A stretch of DNA of 64,000 bases from Mesostigma viride. Lineage: Eukaryota; Streptophyta; Mesostigmatophyceae; Mesostigmatales; Mesostigmataceae. The number at the start of each line of letters is the position of its first letter. Positions within the stretch are counted from its first letter, which is position 1. Shown piece by piece: positions 11,164-19,915 of the stretch. The translations under genes were made by a program, and so were the position numbers. The notes beneath the pieces are model-generated. The model had not been told where the DNA came from. It searched no databases and was given only the letters and a program-made list of their open reading frames with translations. The stretch spans positions 10,285,513-10,349,512 of the forward strand of contig RPFO01000080.1 in NCBI GenBank assembly GCA_009746045.1. The letters are read 5' to 3'.

Positions 11164-12002
11164 CAGTTAGGCTCGAAACACAAGCCCTGATCAAGCAAGC
11201 TGTTTCCGGCCCCACCGTCTAGGTCATCTAGTCGCTCTACACGTAAGCCAGCCATAATTTCAATATACAAGACTACACATTTCCATCACCATTCATATTC
11301 ATCATCCTGAACCACTCGAACACGCGGACAAGATAGCGGCAGGCTCGAGCTACCATGGTCCGGATTCTCCCGATTTCTGGCCTGCGCTGGTTGTCTCCAA
11401 TTGATAATACGCGGGAAAGATCACGGCAGGCTTGAGCTACCATGGTCCGGATTCTCCTGATTTCTGGCCTGCGCTGGTTGTCTCCTTAATGATAATTTAA
11501 GGGAGTTGACTGTTCTTGGGGGGCGACAGAGAGGAATTGAGTATGGAGGGGGGTTGATACAATAGGGATACAGTACTTATTGGGGAAAATGAGGGGACTT
11601 GAGACAAGTCATTAACTCATCAATTAATCACGTGCTCCCGCTGGGGAGTCACGGAGCACCAGAGTGCTTCTAATCCCTGAGTGTGCACAGCGGGCAGGGG
11701 GCAAAGAACCCCCCCCTTCCCTCGTGCCACAGGCATGCTGGCCAGAGGGCCGGTGCACGATCGAACCCGTCGAAATGATCCGGCATCCCCGGGCGTCCCC
11801 AACATCTACTGCTCCAATTTTGGTACTTTTGAAATTCCATGCCTGGAGCGCAAAGTTTGCAATATATGTTAAAAATATAATTACTTACAGCAGAGTGAAA
11901 TCACTCAAACCAAAGCAAACGCCCAGCTATAAACCTATATACAGAGCCATGTCAAAGCTCTATACTACGATAAGACCAATGGAAACGCCTAACGGGAGGA
12001 AC
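11164..12002. repeat. Non-genic stretch with an ~87-bp tandem duplication
   Basis: Two adjacent copies of a segment containing GAGCTACCATGGTCCGGATT and GGCCTGCGCTGGTTGTCTCC start near 11329 and 11416; they differ at a handful of bases. The rest of the stretch holds no recognisable gene. Confidence 0.6.
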
Positions 12003-12794
12003 CTAATAGCCCTGCTGCACCGCAAAATCAGCCCGCGTACGGCGGAGCATGATGTCCGCCATGGCCCGAGTCAGCGCCACCGACAAGCGCTGACGCCAAT
12101 ATGACGTCCAGGTCCGCGCCGACCATGGGGCCCGCTGGCCCTCCAGGTCCAGCCGGTCCTCCCGGAGCCGGCAACACTCCTTGAAGAAGGCGGAGGTCAG
12201 GGGCCCCATGGCCCCAAACTCCTCCAGGACAAAGGGCACCACACGATGGTGCCCGACGTCGCCGTAGGCCAGGAGCTTGGCCCGCTCCGCCCGGTCCGCC
12301 GTGTAACCTGCCGTGAGGGAGGCCCCAGCCACGTGGCTAAGAGCCAAGGGCCGCGCCACCGAAACGTCAATAAGCAGATGCCGGCCACCCCCCTCAAAGT
12401 CCAGCACCACGATGTCAGGCCGGTGGTTGGGGGAATAGAAGGCAGCGCCATCCGCATCCTCGGACCGGATGTTCGCGTGGGGGAAAACCGACCGAATCAT
12501 GGCGAGCACCACCGTCAGGAGGACAGTGTGCAAATACAAATACCAATTCTGATTCTGTTGGCCCCCCATGCAGGCAAGGTAGTGAGTCCCCGTGGGATCC
12601 AGCGGCTGCCCACAGCTACCACAAGGCCGCCCGGCCGGAACAAGAGGCTGCGGGGCAAATAGCTGGTGCCGGAGCGCCACCGAGTAGTGGCTGGGAGCCA
12701 AGGCGAATGGGGGGGCCATGGGAAGAGCACGAAGGTACGCAATATATGTGCCGTTTGTAGCTCTAGCTCTATAATAACCTGACCAACCCCGCAT
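12003..12794 (-). CDS. C-terminal zinc finger and PD-(D/E)XK-like nuclease domain of a non-LTR reverse transcriptase
   Basis: A 263-codon frame with no reverse transcriptase part. Residues 58-75 form a finger C-x2-C-x9-H-x3-C with the context DPTGTHYLAC. Residues 111-173 then carry SEDADG, RPDIVV, LLIDVSV and an AERAK segment, in the order and spacing expected for the restriction-endonuclease-like domain that follows RT in R2-like and several algal non-LTR elements (acidic residue, PD, D, E/K). In an intact element this domain nicks the target DNA that primes reverse transcription. Here it stands alone, most simply as a 5'-truncated insertion; the first methionine need not be a real start. 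Flanks are AT-rich and lack a visible target duplication. A host gene that captured this domain is a less likely alternative. Confidence 0.6.
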   Translation of the reverse strand: MRGWSGYYRARATNGTYIAYLRALPMAPPFALAPSHYSVALRHQLFAPQPLVPAGRPCGSCGQPLDPTGTHYLACMGGQQNQNWYLYLHTVLLTVVLAMIRSVFPHANIRSEDADGAAFYSPNHRPDIVVLDFEGGGRHLLIDVSVARPLALSHVAGASLTAGYTADRAERAKLLAYGDVGHHRVVPFVLEEFGAMGPLTSAFFKECCRLREDRLDLEGQRAPWSARTWTSYWRQRLSVALTRAMADIMLRRTRADFAVQQGY

Positions 12795-13326
12795 TCCTCA
12801 AAGTAGCACTTGTTGCCTATTCTCAAATGTTATGCGAATCACATGATTAGGATCTGCTTCACGATTGCTATTGCTCGAGATTCAATTAAGAATGATTGAG
12901 ATCAATAAATGATGAACCAAATAAACCAAATTAGGCCACTTGACAAGTTCATGATCCATTTAAATTGTACAATTAAGCGATTAATTAATTCATAAATCAT
13001 ACATTACATGGGATACCCCCGTCGACGAGCTAGTGGTACGTACAATGAAACATTTGAGTTTGTAACATGTCTCCATGGATATATACATGTATGCTGGACC
13101 TCGCGCATCTCAGCCCTCTAAGAAATGTTATTTGAACTCAGGTCTAGATCTAAATATATACATGATCTGGATAATATTATACACTTCCTTAAAAGAGCAT
13201 GAATCGAGCTTTACAATTCAGGACAAGGAACTCGTTTGCAAATCACGGCTGAAAGGCAAGTGCTCACAACGAAGCACGTGCTCTCAAGGCTGTCCACCTC
13301 GTCCAACCAAGCCCGGGCGAGCTGGC
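12795..13326. other. AT-rich gap without gene
   Basis: AT-rich sequence with several ATTAATTAATT-like stretches between the non-LTR fragment and the 3' end of the transposase-like gene. No frame with recognisable content. Confidence 0.5.
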
Positions 13327-14058
13327 CTACTGAACAGGTCTCTTCTTGGCCAAGTTCGTGAGCCGTTTCTCGACGTCTGTCGGAATGGTCAAGATGGCCT
13401 GGCGATTGTTAGCTGGGTTGACAACAATGGTGTGTTCGAACCCCGCGTCCATGCACAGGTAGCAATTGACCAAGTTTGGCTGTTCAGGTTGGGCATCGGC
13501 GTCCATTTTGAACATCGTCGCCATACCCGGAAATCTGTCCCAGTAGCGCACCCCCACCACCCATTGTCCCTTACGGAACAACTCCCTATCGACCTTGCCG
13601 TTTCTGTCGGCCACTCGCCTCACGAAAGTAGCGGCCACCTGATAAGGCTCCTGCAAGACTTCCGCTAGCCAATATGGATGATCTGGATCGTGGGACCCAT
13701 CACCAGAGTAGGACTCGACGGCAAAAATGTCTCGCAGCTTCAGTCTCCTTCCCATCATCGTCCTCTCTGCCTGTAGTCTGTTCAGTCGCGTCCCTGCGTG
13801 CCCCCCTTGTCCGTTTGGGTTCCTTTGCACTGGCTCCCCCAGTTTGTGGAGCTTCATCCGAGCACCTCCCACATTCCAGCCGTCCATGTCGGTCCACTCC
13901 TTTCGACAATCCCACCACCTTTCCTCGGCGCACGCACCGCCACAATAGCAGGAATACTGGCGCAGCATTAAGCGCGTCACATTCGACTTGTCCATGCGCC
14001 ACCAGTGCGCCTTCTTCACTCCTTTGATTTCGCCGCGCCCTGGGCTGTAAGGAAGCAC
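13327..14058 (-). CDS. Transposase-like gene, C-terminal segment (third frame)
   Basis: 243 codons in a frame one base off from the preceding segment, ending with stop at 13327. It carries a Cys-rich patch CYCGGACAEERWWDC and further on a HPYWLAEV...GQWVVGVRYWDRFPG stretch resembling the small beta-barrel tails seen in proteins of this family, then NCYLCMDAGF. It clearly continues the protein from the segment 13700-15025: the upstream frame remains open to 13700 but loses sense after about 14065, where this frame becomes sensible. The change of frame needs one skipped base or an unrecognised intron of suitable length; a 14-base GTGCTTCCTTACAG lies exactly here but is too short for an intron and does not give the right frame. 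Its start as a separate gene is not supported. Confidence 0.5.
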   Translation of the reverse strand: MLPYSPGRGEIKGVKKAHWWRMDKSNVTRLMLRQYSCYCGGACAEERWWDCRKEWTDMDGWNVGGARMKLHKLGEPVQRNPNGQGGHAGTRLNRLQAERTMMGRRLKLRDIFAVESYSGDGSHDPDHPYWLAEVLQEPYQVAATFVRRVADRNGKVDRELFRKGQWVVGVRYWDRFPGMATMFKMDADAQPEQPNLVNCYLCMDAGFEHTIVVNPANNRQAILTIPTDVEKRLTNLAKKRPVQ

Positions 14059-15025
14059 CTGCGCGTCGAAGACAAGATTTGCACAAGGGAAAGTTGAAGT
14101 TACGAGACCATCGAGCTAGTTGTGTTTTATTAAGCACTCCTGATCGCCAGGACTCCAAGAACGCCCTAGAAACGACGGCCGGCGTAACTATTCCCTGAAC
14201 GAGGACTGTACACTTAATTACCTCGGGGAACTCGAAGAAGTTACGCCTGGTCGTTGTGGTCCCGCCCACCGCCCCCGACGCCAGATTCTCCACCAACTGG
14301 GCGGCCGTCTGTTTGTCCTGGTTCTCTTCCCTGATGTGCCACCTCCTCAACATGCACTTCACAGTCCCACCAGCTCCATCCACCTCCCCCTTTCCGTGCT
14401 GCTCCCCAAAGTAATTCCACTCAAATGACTCCAGGTGCGGATCCTCCGTCAGCAGCCGGGCCATTTCCGCGATCACATTCCTTGACTTGAACTGCATGGA
14501 GCAATTGTCCGACCACCCAATGAAGCGCTTCACCTCTACCCCTTCTGACCGTAGTGTCGCCAGGATTTTGAGGATAGCAAAACGGAGGGCCCGCCCGTCC
14601 CTTTTCATTCCGCCCTGTCCGATGAAGTGAAACTCCCTTCTCACGACCTTTCCCGACGCTGGATCCAAGTAGCGCACGATCCAGGGCATAAGGACGAATG
14701 TGACTGGATGCCAATACTGTGCTTGGAGATTGTGATAGGTGTAAGACTGGTAGTTCTCGGCGTAATCTGTGTGGCATACAAGGTCCCCCACCCGCATCCT
14801 TGAGAGACATTCCTTGGAGGCGTCCGCTTGCCACCACGCGTTGAAGCAATGCTGGATGAAGTCCGGCCACTTGTCCACAATCGCCTCCTTTAGCTCCGTT
14901 GGTGTGGACTTGACGTCGACTTGCGTCAATCGCTGCCCACCAGCCTTTGCGATCTCGTCACAGTCGTCCTGCATATGCGCAATGTGCACATACAGAAAAG
15001 ACATCAACTTCGACCCACCAATGAC
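13700..15025 (-). CDS. Transposase-like gene, catalytic segment (DDE-like motifs)
   Basis: Minus-strand exon starting at 15025 after acceptor TTTTTTCTTCCTACAG. Conserved-looking blocks in order: CHTDYAENYQSYTYHNLQAQ, later IGWSDNCSMQFKSRN, later FGEQHGKGEVDGAGGTVK. The DYAENY, SDNC-x-x-Q(F/Y)K and HGKG-x-x-DG-x-GG blocks recur, from memory, in uncharacterised proteins of algae and animals and would supply three acidic residues (D in DYAEN, D in SDN, E or D in GEVDG) like the catalytic triad of an RNase-H-fold transposase or integrase. I infer that role; I cannot place it in a named superfamily. A Zn-type FPLCKSC follows. The frame stays open past 14065 to 13700 but that part overlaps the better C-terminal segment and is probably not translated. 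The coding strand contains one copy of the 19-bp motif found upstream of the gene (14171-14189). Confidence 0.6.
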   Translation of the reverse strand, partial: VIGGSKLMSFLYVHIAHMQDDCDEIAKAGGQRLTQVDVKSTPTELKEAIVDKWPDFIQHCFNAWWQADASKECLSRMRVGDLVCHTDYAENYQSYTYHNLQAQYWHPVTFVLMPWIVRYLDPASGKVVRREFHFIGQGGMKRDGRALRFAILKILATLRSEGVEVKRFIGWSDNCSMQFKSRNVIAEMARLLTEDPHLESFEWNYFGEQHGKGEVDGAGGTVKCMLRRWHIREENQDKQTAAQLVENLASGAVGGTTTTRRNFFEFPEVIKCTVLVQGIVTPAVVSRAFLESWRSGVLNKTQLARWSRNFNFPLCKSCLRRAGASLQPRARRNQRSEEGALVAHGQVECDALNAAPVFLLLWRCVRRGKVVGLSKGVDRHGRLECGRCSDEAPQTGGASAKEPKRTRGARRDATEQTTGREDDDGKETEAARHFCRRVLLW

Positions 15026-15250
15026 CTGTAGGAAGAAAAAAGACAGGACCTCAGGAAAAATTGAAAAAGAAACGCCTTGGGGCGCAACCACTCCACTAAA
15101 AATTACCTCTGGCCCAAGAACCTCAGGAAACATTGCTTAAGAAACGCCTTGGGGCGCAACCACTCCACTAAAAATTACCTCTGGCCCAAGAACCTCAGGA
15201 AACATTGCAAAAGAAACGCCTTGGGGCGCAACCACTCCACTAAAAATTAC
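15026..15250 (-). other. Intron of the transposase-like gene with repeated 5' splice sites
   Basis: Minus strand: donor CCAGAG|GTAATTTTTAG at 15251/15250, acceptor TTTTTTCTTCCTACAG ending at 15026. The donor and its surroundings lie in a 72-bp tandem repeat, so the same donor sequence occurs again at about 15178 and 15106. Using the second donor would add 24 residues in frame; the third would run into a TAA at 15139-15137. Confidence 0.6.
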
Positions 15251-15266
15251 CTCTGGCCCAAGAACC
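15069..15266. repeat. 72-bp tandem repeat, about 2.8 copies
   Basis: Copies start with GAAACGCCTTGGGG at 15069, 15141 and 15213. They are nearly identical; the first differs at its left edge (ATTGAAAAA versus ATTGCAAAA) and the middle one has CTTAA where the third has CAAAA. Confidence 0.95.
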
Positions 15267-15955
15267 GCACCCGGCGGCACATCCTGCATCTCGTATCTGG
15301 TCCATGAAATCAGGTGGTTGGAAGCCTCCTCCCGTTCGCATAACATGAAGTTCCGAATTCCACACTTGGGAGCCCGGCAAGTGCCCAACACACAAGCCTT
15401 ACGCCGGATCGAGCAAACCCCCAACTCCTCGCCCAGGTCATGATCGGGCACCCCTTCCTCGTCGTCCAGCACCCTCCCATGCATGGGCAGATCCTCAAGT
15501 TCGCCCTGAAAAGGCTGAACCTGCGGCCGCGACGACCCCACAGACGACCTCGAACCTCCCCCCTCCCTCATCCCCTCCACCTCACAAGTAAACTTGTTCA
15601 CCCACTCTGTCGTGTGAGTGGCTTTGAAAATGGAACATGTGGGCACGGAGGACCCCACGTCGAGCTGGCTACCATGATCGCACGCGTGGCATTCAGGTCC
15701 GCACTCGCATCTGGCATGAAAAGTTGCACGAAATTTGGCCAACCCCCCAACCATGGACTGCATGGTAGTGTGGTGCTGGCATGCGCACAAGTTCCGCATT
15801 TTCCACCGCCCCTTGACGCATGCGGGCATATGCTTGCAAAAAGAAGTGTATCCCACATGAACTGTGCTCTTCTGATTCGTGCGAGGCATTGACATCCCCT
15901 CCTCCGTCTCCATAATCACCTGATTTCCCCCCCTCACGCCCTCCTCTCCCTCCAC
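15251..15955 (-). CDS. Transposase-like gene, Cys/His-rich segment
   Basis: In the same frame as the catalytic segment once the 72-bp-repeat intron is removed, since the two frames differ by a multiple of three. It holds SFCKHMPACVKGRWKMRNLC, CACQHHTTMQSM and RCECGPECHACDHG, a run of Cys and His residues suggesting two or more zinc sites, which would fit a DNA-binding region before the catalytic core. A Ser/Gly/Glu-rich linker follows and then a second Cys-rich stretch RRKACVLGTCRAPKCG. Continuity with the N-terminal segment requires a frame change at a run of ten G on the coding strand (about 15954-15964). I do not regard 15955 as a true start. Confidence 0.55.
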
Positions 15956-16749
15956 CCCCCCCCCTCCCTAGTGTCCATCCGCCGCGGTGGCTTCAACTCC
16001 GGATGGCGGGAAATGAACACTTCGTAAATCTTCGACTTGGAGACAGTATAGTAGCGCGCACCCTCCGAAAACGCTAGTGTATGTTTGTAATCCTTTCTTG
16101 TCCATTCACAATGAACATCCTTCATGTTCGGAGACGCCCGCGTCAAGTTATCATCCCTCCAGCACGCTTGTATCAGGGCAATGACTTCCGTCGGAAGCTC
16201 GTCTTTCCTCCTCCTCCTCTCTGGCGCACTCATCAAAAGGTCGTCCTCCCCTTCTTCCATTCCATCCCTGTGACCCCGAACAGTTGCGACAAAGCGCCTG
16301 TCAATCCCGAACGCGCGCTCCACAATCCTGTCCGGGACGCCCTCCATTGCCTTCGTAACAAGTCCACACAAGGCCCACCTAAGCCCACGATCCTTCTCAG
16401 ATGTTCCCAAGTCGCCAAAAGCCTTCTTGATGGTATCCCGAAGAGATTCCGCCCAACTTTCAGGAAGCCCGTCGTCACAGTTCTTCCTCTTCTTAATGCC
16501 GTTGCTCTCGGCCACCATGGCATTTAGTCTTGAAGCTGCGCAAGACAGAACCTCCGCGCTCATCTCTGGCGTCCTGTGGTTGTTTGCTTTCACGCGTTCC
16601 GCCATGATAGGAAAGATGTCATTGGCAATTTTGTACCCCTTGTTCTCGATGTACTTGTCGCTCCGGGGACCGCGAAGTGCAGGCTCCCGGTCGTCCTTGG
16701 ACAAGGGACGCGAACCGTCGGAAACGGCCCCCCGCCCCGATTGCGCCAT
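15934..16749 (-). CDS. Transposase-like gene, N-terminal segment
   Basis: Minus-strand frame open from 16884; I favour the methionine at 16749 (MAQSGRGA) because the codons before it look like non-coding sequence. The protein is charged and mostly helical in appearance, with LDGLPESWAESLRD-like regions and SKSKIYEVFISRHPELKPP near the end, a type of segment that precedes the Cys-rich region in this protein family. It ends in TGA only because the frame runs off at a G10 tract; one extra G would continue directly into the Cys/His-rich segment. So this is either a decayed gene, an assembly length error in the homopolymer, or slippage. Function not known beyond its position in the presumed transposase. 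Confidence 0.5.
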   Translation of the reverse strand: MAQSGRGAVSDGSRPLSKDDREPALRGPRSDKYIENKGYKIANDIFPIMAERVKANNHRTPEMSAEVLSCAASRLNAMVAESNGIKKRKNCDDGLPESWAESLRDTIKKAFGDLGTSEKDRGLRWALCGLVTKAMEGVPDRIVERAFGIDRRFVATVRGHRDGMEEGEDDLLMSAPERRRRKDELPTEVIALIQACWRDDNLTRASPNMKDVHCEWTRKDYKHTLAFSEGARYYTVSKSKIYEVFISRHPELKPPRRMDTREGGGWRERRA

Positions 16750-16895
16750 CAGACTTTGGTCAGACGGCAGCTGATTTTTTTCGCCTCTTAATCCCGCGGC
16801 ACCGAAAGCCCTGAGGATGAGTAATGATAAATAATCACCATTAAAGACACGACGAAAACGATGGGCATCAAACAAGAACGACAAGCGTCATTAAT

Positions 16896-17449
16896 AACGC
16901 CGGCCGGCGCAACTGGATACATGTAAACCATACAAAAGTGATTTTATGAAACACATACAGTTTGTCATTAATAACGACGGCCGGCGTAACTCGGGCGCAA
17001 TTAAAAACCATTAAGAAGCAACTCAGGATATGCAGGCAGAAATCCTTCAGGTGTAAAAAAGATGTACAAACACACTTTTGGTAATGGGGCCTGATTGCGC
17101 AACTGCAAGATACCATTGGAAACGCCGGCCGGCGCAACTGGATGCATGTACATAAACCATACAAAAGTGATTTGCACAAAACCCCTACAATTTGTCATGA
17201 GTAACGACGGCCGGCGTAACTCGGTTGCATTTGAAAACCACAAAGAAGCAACTCAGGTAGTGAAGGCGGAAATCCCAGAGGTGATAAAATGTTCACCAAC
17301 ACAAAATGTTGATAAGCGTGCAAGCTTTTGCAAATGCGCGCAAGATACCATTGGAAACGCCGGCCGGCGCAACTGGAACACCAAAACAAAAAACTTGATT
17401 TGCACGAAACCCATTCAGTTCGTCATGGATAACGACGGCCGGCGCAACT
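16896..17449. repeat. Array of six 19-bp palindrome-centred motifs in ~230-bp repeats
   Basis: AACG(A/C)CGGCCGGCG(T/C)AACT occurs at 16896-16914, 16973-16991, 17121-17139, 17203-17221, 17356-17374 and 17431-17449. A-type (AACGCC...GCAACTGGA) and B-type (AACGAC...) alternate, with spacing 77, 148, 82, 153 and 75, so the underlying unit is a pair repeated every 225-235 bp. The repeat is otherwise diverged, with shared words such as CATACAAAAGTGATTT and AAGAAGCAACTCAGG. It lies immediately upstream of the transposase-like gene. It could be a subterminal binding-site array of the transposon; that is inference. Confidence 0.75.
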
Positions 17450-17740
17450 TCATGGCACTCACCACTTTCACCAAATGCCATGTCGCCATTATATTGAGGA
17501 AAGCGAAGTATGCCCACTTAAAGCTGTGGTCTGCAGAACATTGACACAAAATATGCATGGTATTTCAAGCAATGAATGCTATGTGTCAGGCATCAATGTC
17601 TTTATTGTATCCAAATGTGGTTAGGACGGAGGTTTACATTGGTTGCTATTTTAAGACAATGGCGTATAACCAAACATTGCACACACTCAAGAGTGTACTT
17701 ATGCTGAACTGGAAAGGAACAATAAACCCCAATAAGGTAG

Positions 17741-18152
17741 TCGGATTTCTTTGAAAAGAGTTTCTCGAAGTGAGGCGGGGAATAAGGCCGCTCACGGAAG
17801 CCGCCTGGATGGTCGGCTGAACCGGGCGGGTTTGGCAGATGTAACCGGATTTGGCTAATGGCTGGCGACCTGGAATTGTTAGTAGGGGCAGTGGCCCTAT
17901 TGTACTACAATCTCGAAACAATCTTATGCTTAAAGTTTGACAGGGCCGGGTTTGTTGAACCGGTATGTCGAATGATAATTAGAACCTTTCGGAAAGGGTA
18001 TTTGATTGGTTGTTGTTTTTGTGGTACGGTAGGTGTCGCTACATTCTCAGGTTGACATGTTAAGTTAAGCTCGGTTGCTGATGTCAGCCCCGTGCTAGTG
18101 CAGTTTGACTACTTTGGCGGCGTAGTGACATTGTTGTGGTCTTTTTTCTTGT
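17741..18152. repeat. Repeat block A, first copy (412 bp)
   Basis: TCGGATTTCTTTGAAAAGAG through GTGGTCTTTTTTCTTGT, repeated almost base for base at 19167-19578 (for example one C to T change in the CCGGG(C/T)GGG stretch). No gene recognised in it. Confidence 0.95.
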
Positions 18153-19040
18153 AAACGTTGGCTGAGCGCCGACGGCTGAGGCTATGGCGGTACAAGAAGT
18201 GCCTCACCAGCCTTGCGCTCAGCATGGGTGCGGGGCTAAAATTTGTTAACCAAATTTCCGGCATCCATGATCCCTGGCTGCTTAAGGCGGTTGGGATTCA
18301 TGGCTGCCACTGGCCCGGAATTAATGTCCGGGTGATCGGGGTTTAAATGCGAAGCGGGGGCTGATGCATTATTTAATTAATGGCTGGTTTGTTTGAAAGA
18401 AACGGCCAGCTGGCCGGGTTGGACAAGGGCTAGCTTGCTTGATGGTTCCGTACCTGGGGATGCTTGCGCCTCGGGTTGGGCTGTCGGCAGGCTGGCCTGC
18501 CTTTGAGTTGTCTCGTACCTGGAAATGCTTGCATTCCGGGTTGGGCTTGGCTTGAGGGCCGTCGCGGCTCGGGGGGGTAAAAAATTTAAGTCACCATTGT
18601 GGGACACGGAGCCTTGGCGCAGGAGGCAAGGGCTGAAAATCAACTTGATTTCGTATTCAGTGGTATTTCCATTGTTTTGTACGGAAGGAGTGTTTATGTG
18701 CTCGGCACTAAGTTGGTTGCTCTTCAAAAAAGTTGTAAAACTGGGCGTCGGCTGGAATCAGCGGTGCCAGTCAGCAGCTTTTGCTTTGACTTTGTGTTCC
18801 GCGACAGCACCCCTTAGCGGACCAGAGAAGAGGTCGGCAACGAGGTCAGCGGGGGCCCCCGAGTGGGGTCAAAAATGCGAGCTGTGTCGATCGACAGTGC
18901 ATGAATTTTTGTGCATTCACAGTCGCTGGGAATTAAATCTGTTTTCTGGCAACGGAGAGCGCCCATCGCGACAGGACAGCTTTTGACGGGAAAGGAAATG
19001 GTGCTTCTTTAGCGGACCGGAGGGCCAGGAAGGGGAGGTT
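18153..19040. other. Segment between repeat blocks A and B, present only in the first copy
   Basis: 888 bp here correspond to only 37 bp (19579-19615) in the second copy. Frames up to 153 codons occur but show no motif. Contains several GGGTTGGGCT and TACCTGG(G/A)(G/A)ATGCTTGC repeats around 18450-18550. Confidence 0.5.
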
Positions 19041-19166
19041 GGGTAATCGCGAGTCATGCCTCTGGAGTTCTTAATAGCGGTTCTGTAACCGCTACCTGTC
19101 TATATGCATCTACTTATTGTTTTAACAAAGATGCTGGTGACTATGGTGAGCAAACGGGTGTATGAA
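19041..19166. repeat. Repeat block B, first copy (126 bp)
   Basis: GGGTAATCGCGAGTCATGCC through GGGTGTATGAA, repeated at 19616-19741. Confidence 0.95.
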
Positions 19167-19578
19167 TCGGATTTCTTTGAAAAGAGTTTCTCGAAGTGAG
19201 GCGGGGAATAAGGCCGCTCACGGAAGCCGCCTGGATGGTCGGCTGAACCGGGTGGGTTTGGCAGATGTAACCGGATTTGGCTAATGGCTGGCGACCTGGA
19301 ATTGTTAGTAGGGGCAGTGGCCCTATTGTACTACAATCTCGAAACAATCTTATGCTTAAAGTTTGACAGGGCCGGGTTTGTTGAACCGGTATGTCGAATG
19401 ATAATTAGAACCTTTCGGAAAGGGTATTTGATTGGTTGTTGTTTTTGTGGTACGGTAGGTGTCGCTACATTCTCAGGTTGACATGTTAAGTTAAGCTCGG
19501 TTGCTGATGTCAGCCCCGTGCTAGTGCAGTTTGACTACTTTGGCGGCGTAGTGACATTGTTGTGGTCTTTTTTCTTGT
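19167..19578. repeat. Repeat block A, second copy (412 bp)
   Basis: Matches 17741-18152. It directly follows the first block B, so the order A - spacer - B - A - short spacer - B shows a tandem duplication followed by insertion in copy one or deletion in copy two. Confidence 0.95.
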
Positions 19579-19615
19579 CCCACCCACCCACCCTCTTTGG
19601 TGGCCTGGTCTGCGC

Positions 19616-19741
19616 GGGTAATCGCGAGTCATGCCTCTGGAGTTCTTAATAGCGGTTCTGTAACCGCTACCTGTCTATATGCATCTACTTATTGTTTTAA
19701 CAAAGATGCTGGTGACTATGGTGAGCAAACGGGTGTATGAA
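19616..19741. repeat. Repeat block B, second copy (126 bp)
   Basis: Matches 19041-19166 and is followed at once by a very AT-rich tract. Confidence 0.95.
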
Positions 19742-19915
19742 ATATTTTTCTTTTACATTTTAATTTTTTATATACTAGTTTATATAATATTATATTATAT
19801 TAATTATATTATGCTATATTATGTTATATGAAATAACATTAAAATTAACATAAAATTAAAATTATATATTAATTATAGTATATTATATAATTTATATTAT
19901 ATATTATATTCACGA
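19741..19915. repeat. AT-rich low-complexity tract
   Basis: Mostly TATAT, TTATATTA and AAAATTA words; no gene. Possible fragile or unwinding site, but nothing specific is visible. Confidence 0.8.

Noticed and set aside
19041-19741. Blocks B as LTRs of a small retroelement enclosing A
   Set aside because: No TG...CA ends, primer site or target duplication, and block A also exists outside the pair; tandem duplication explains the order better.
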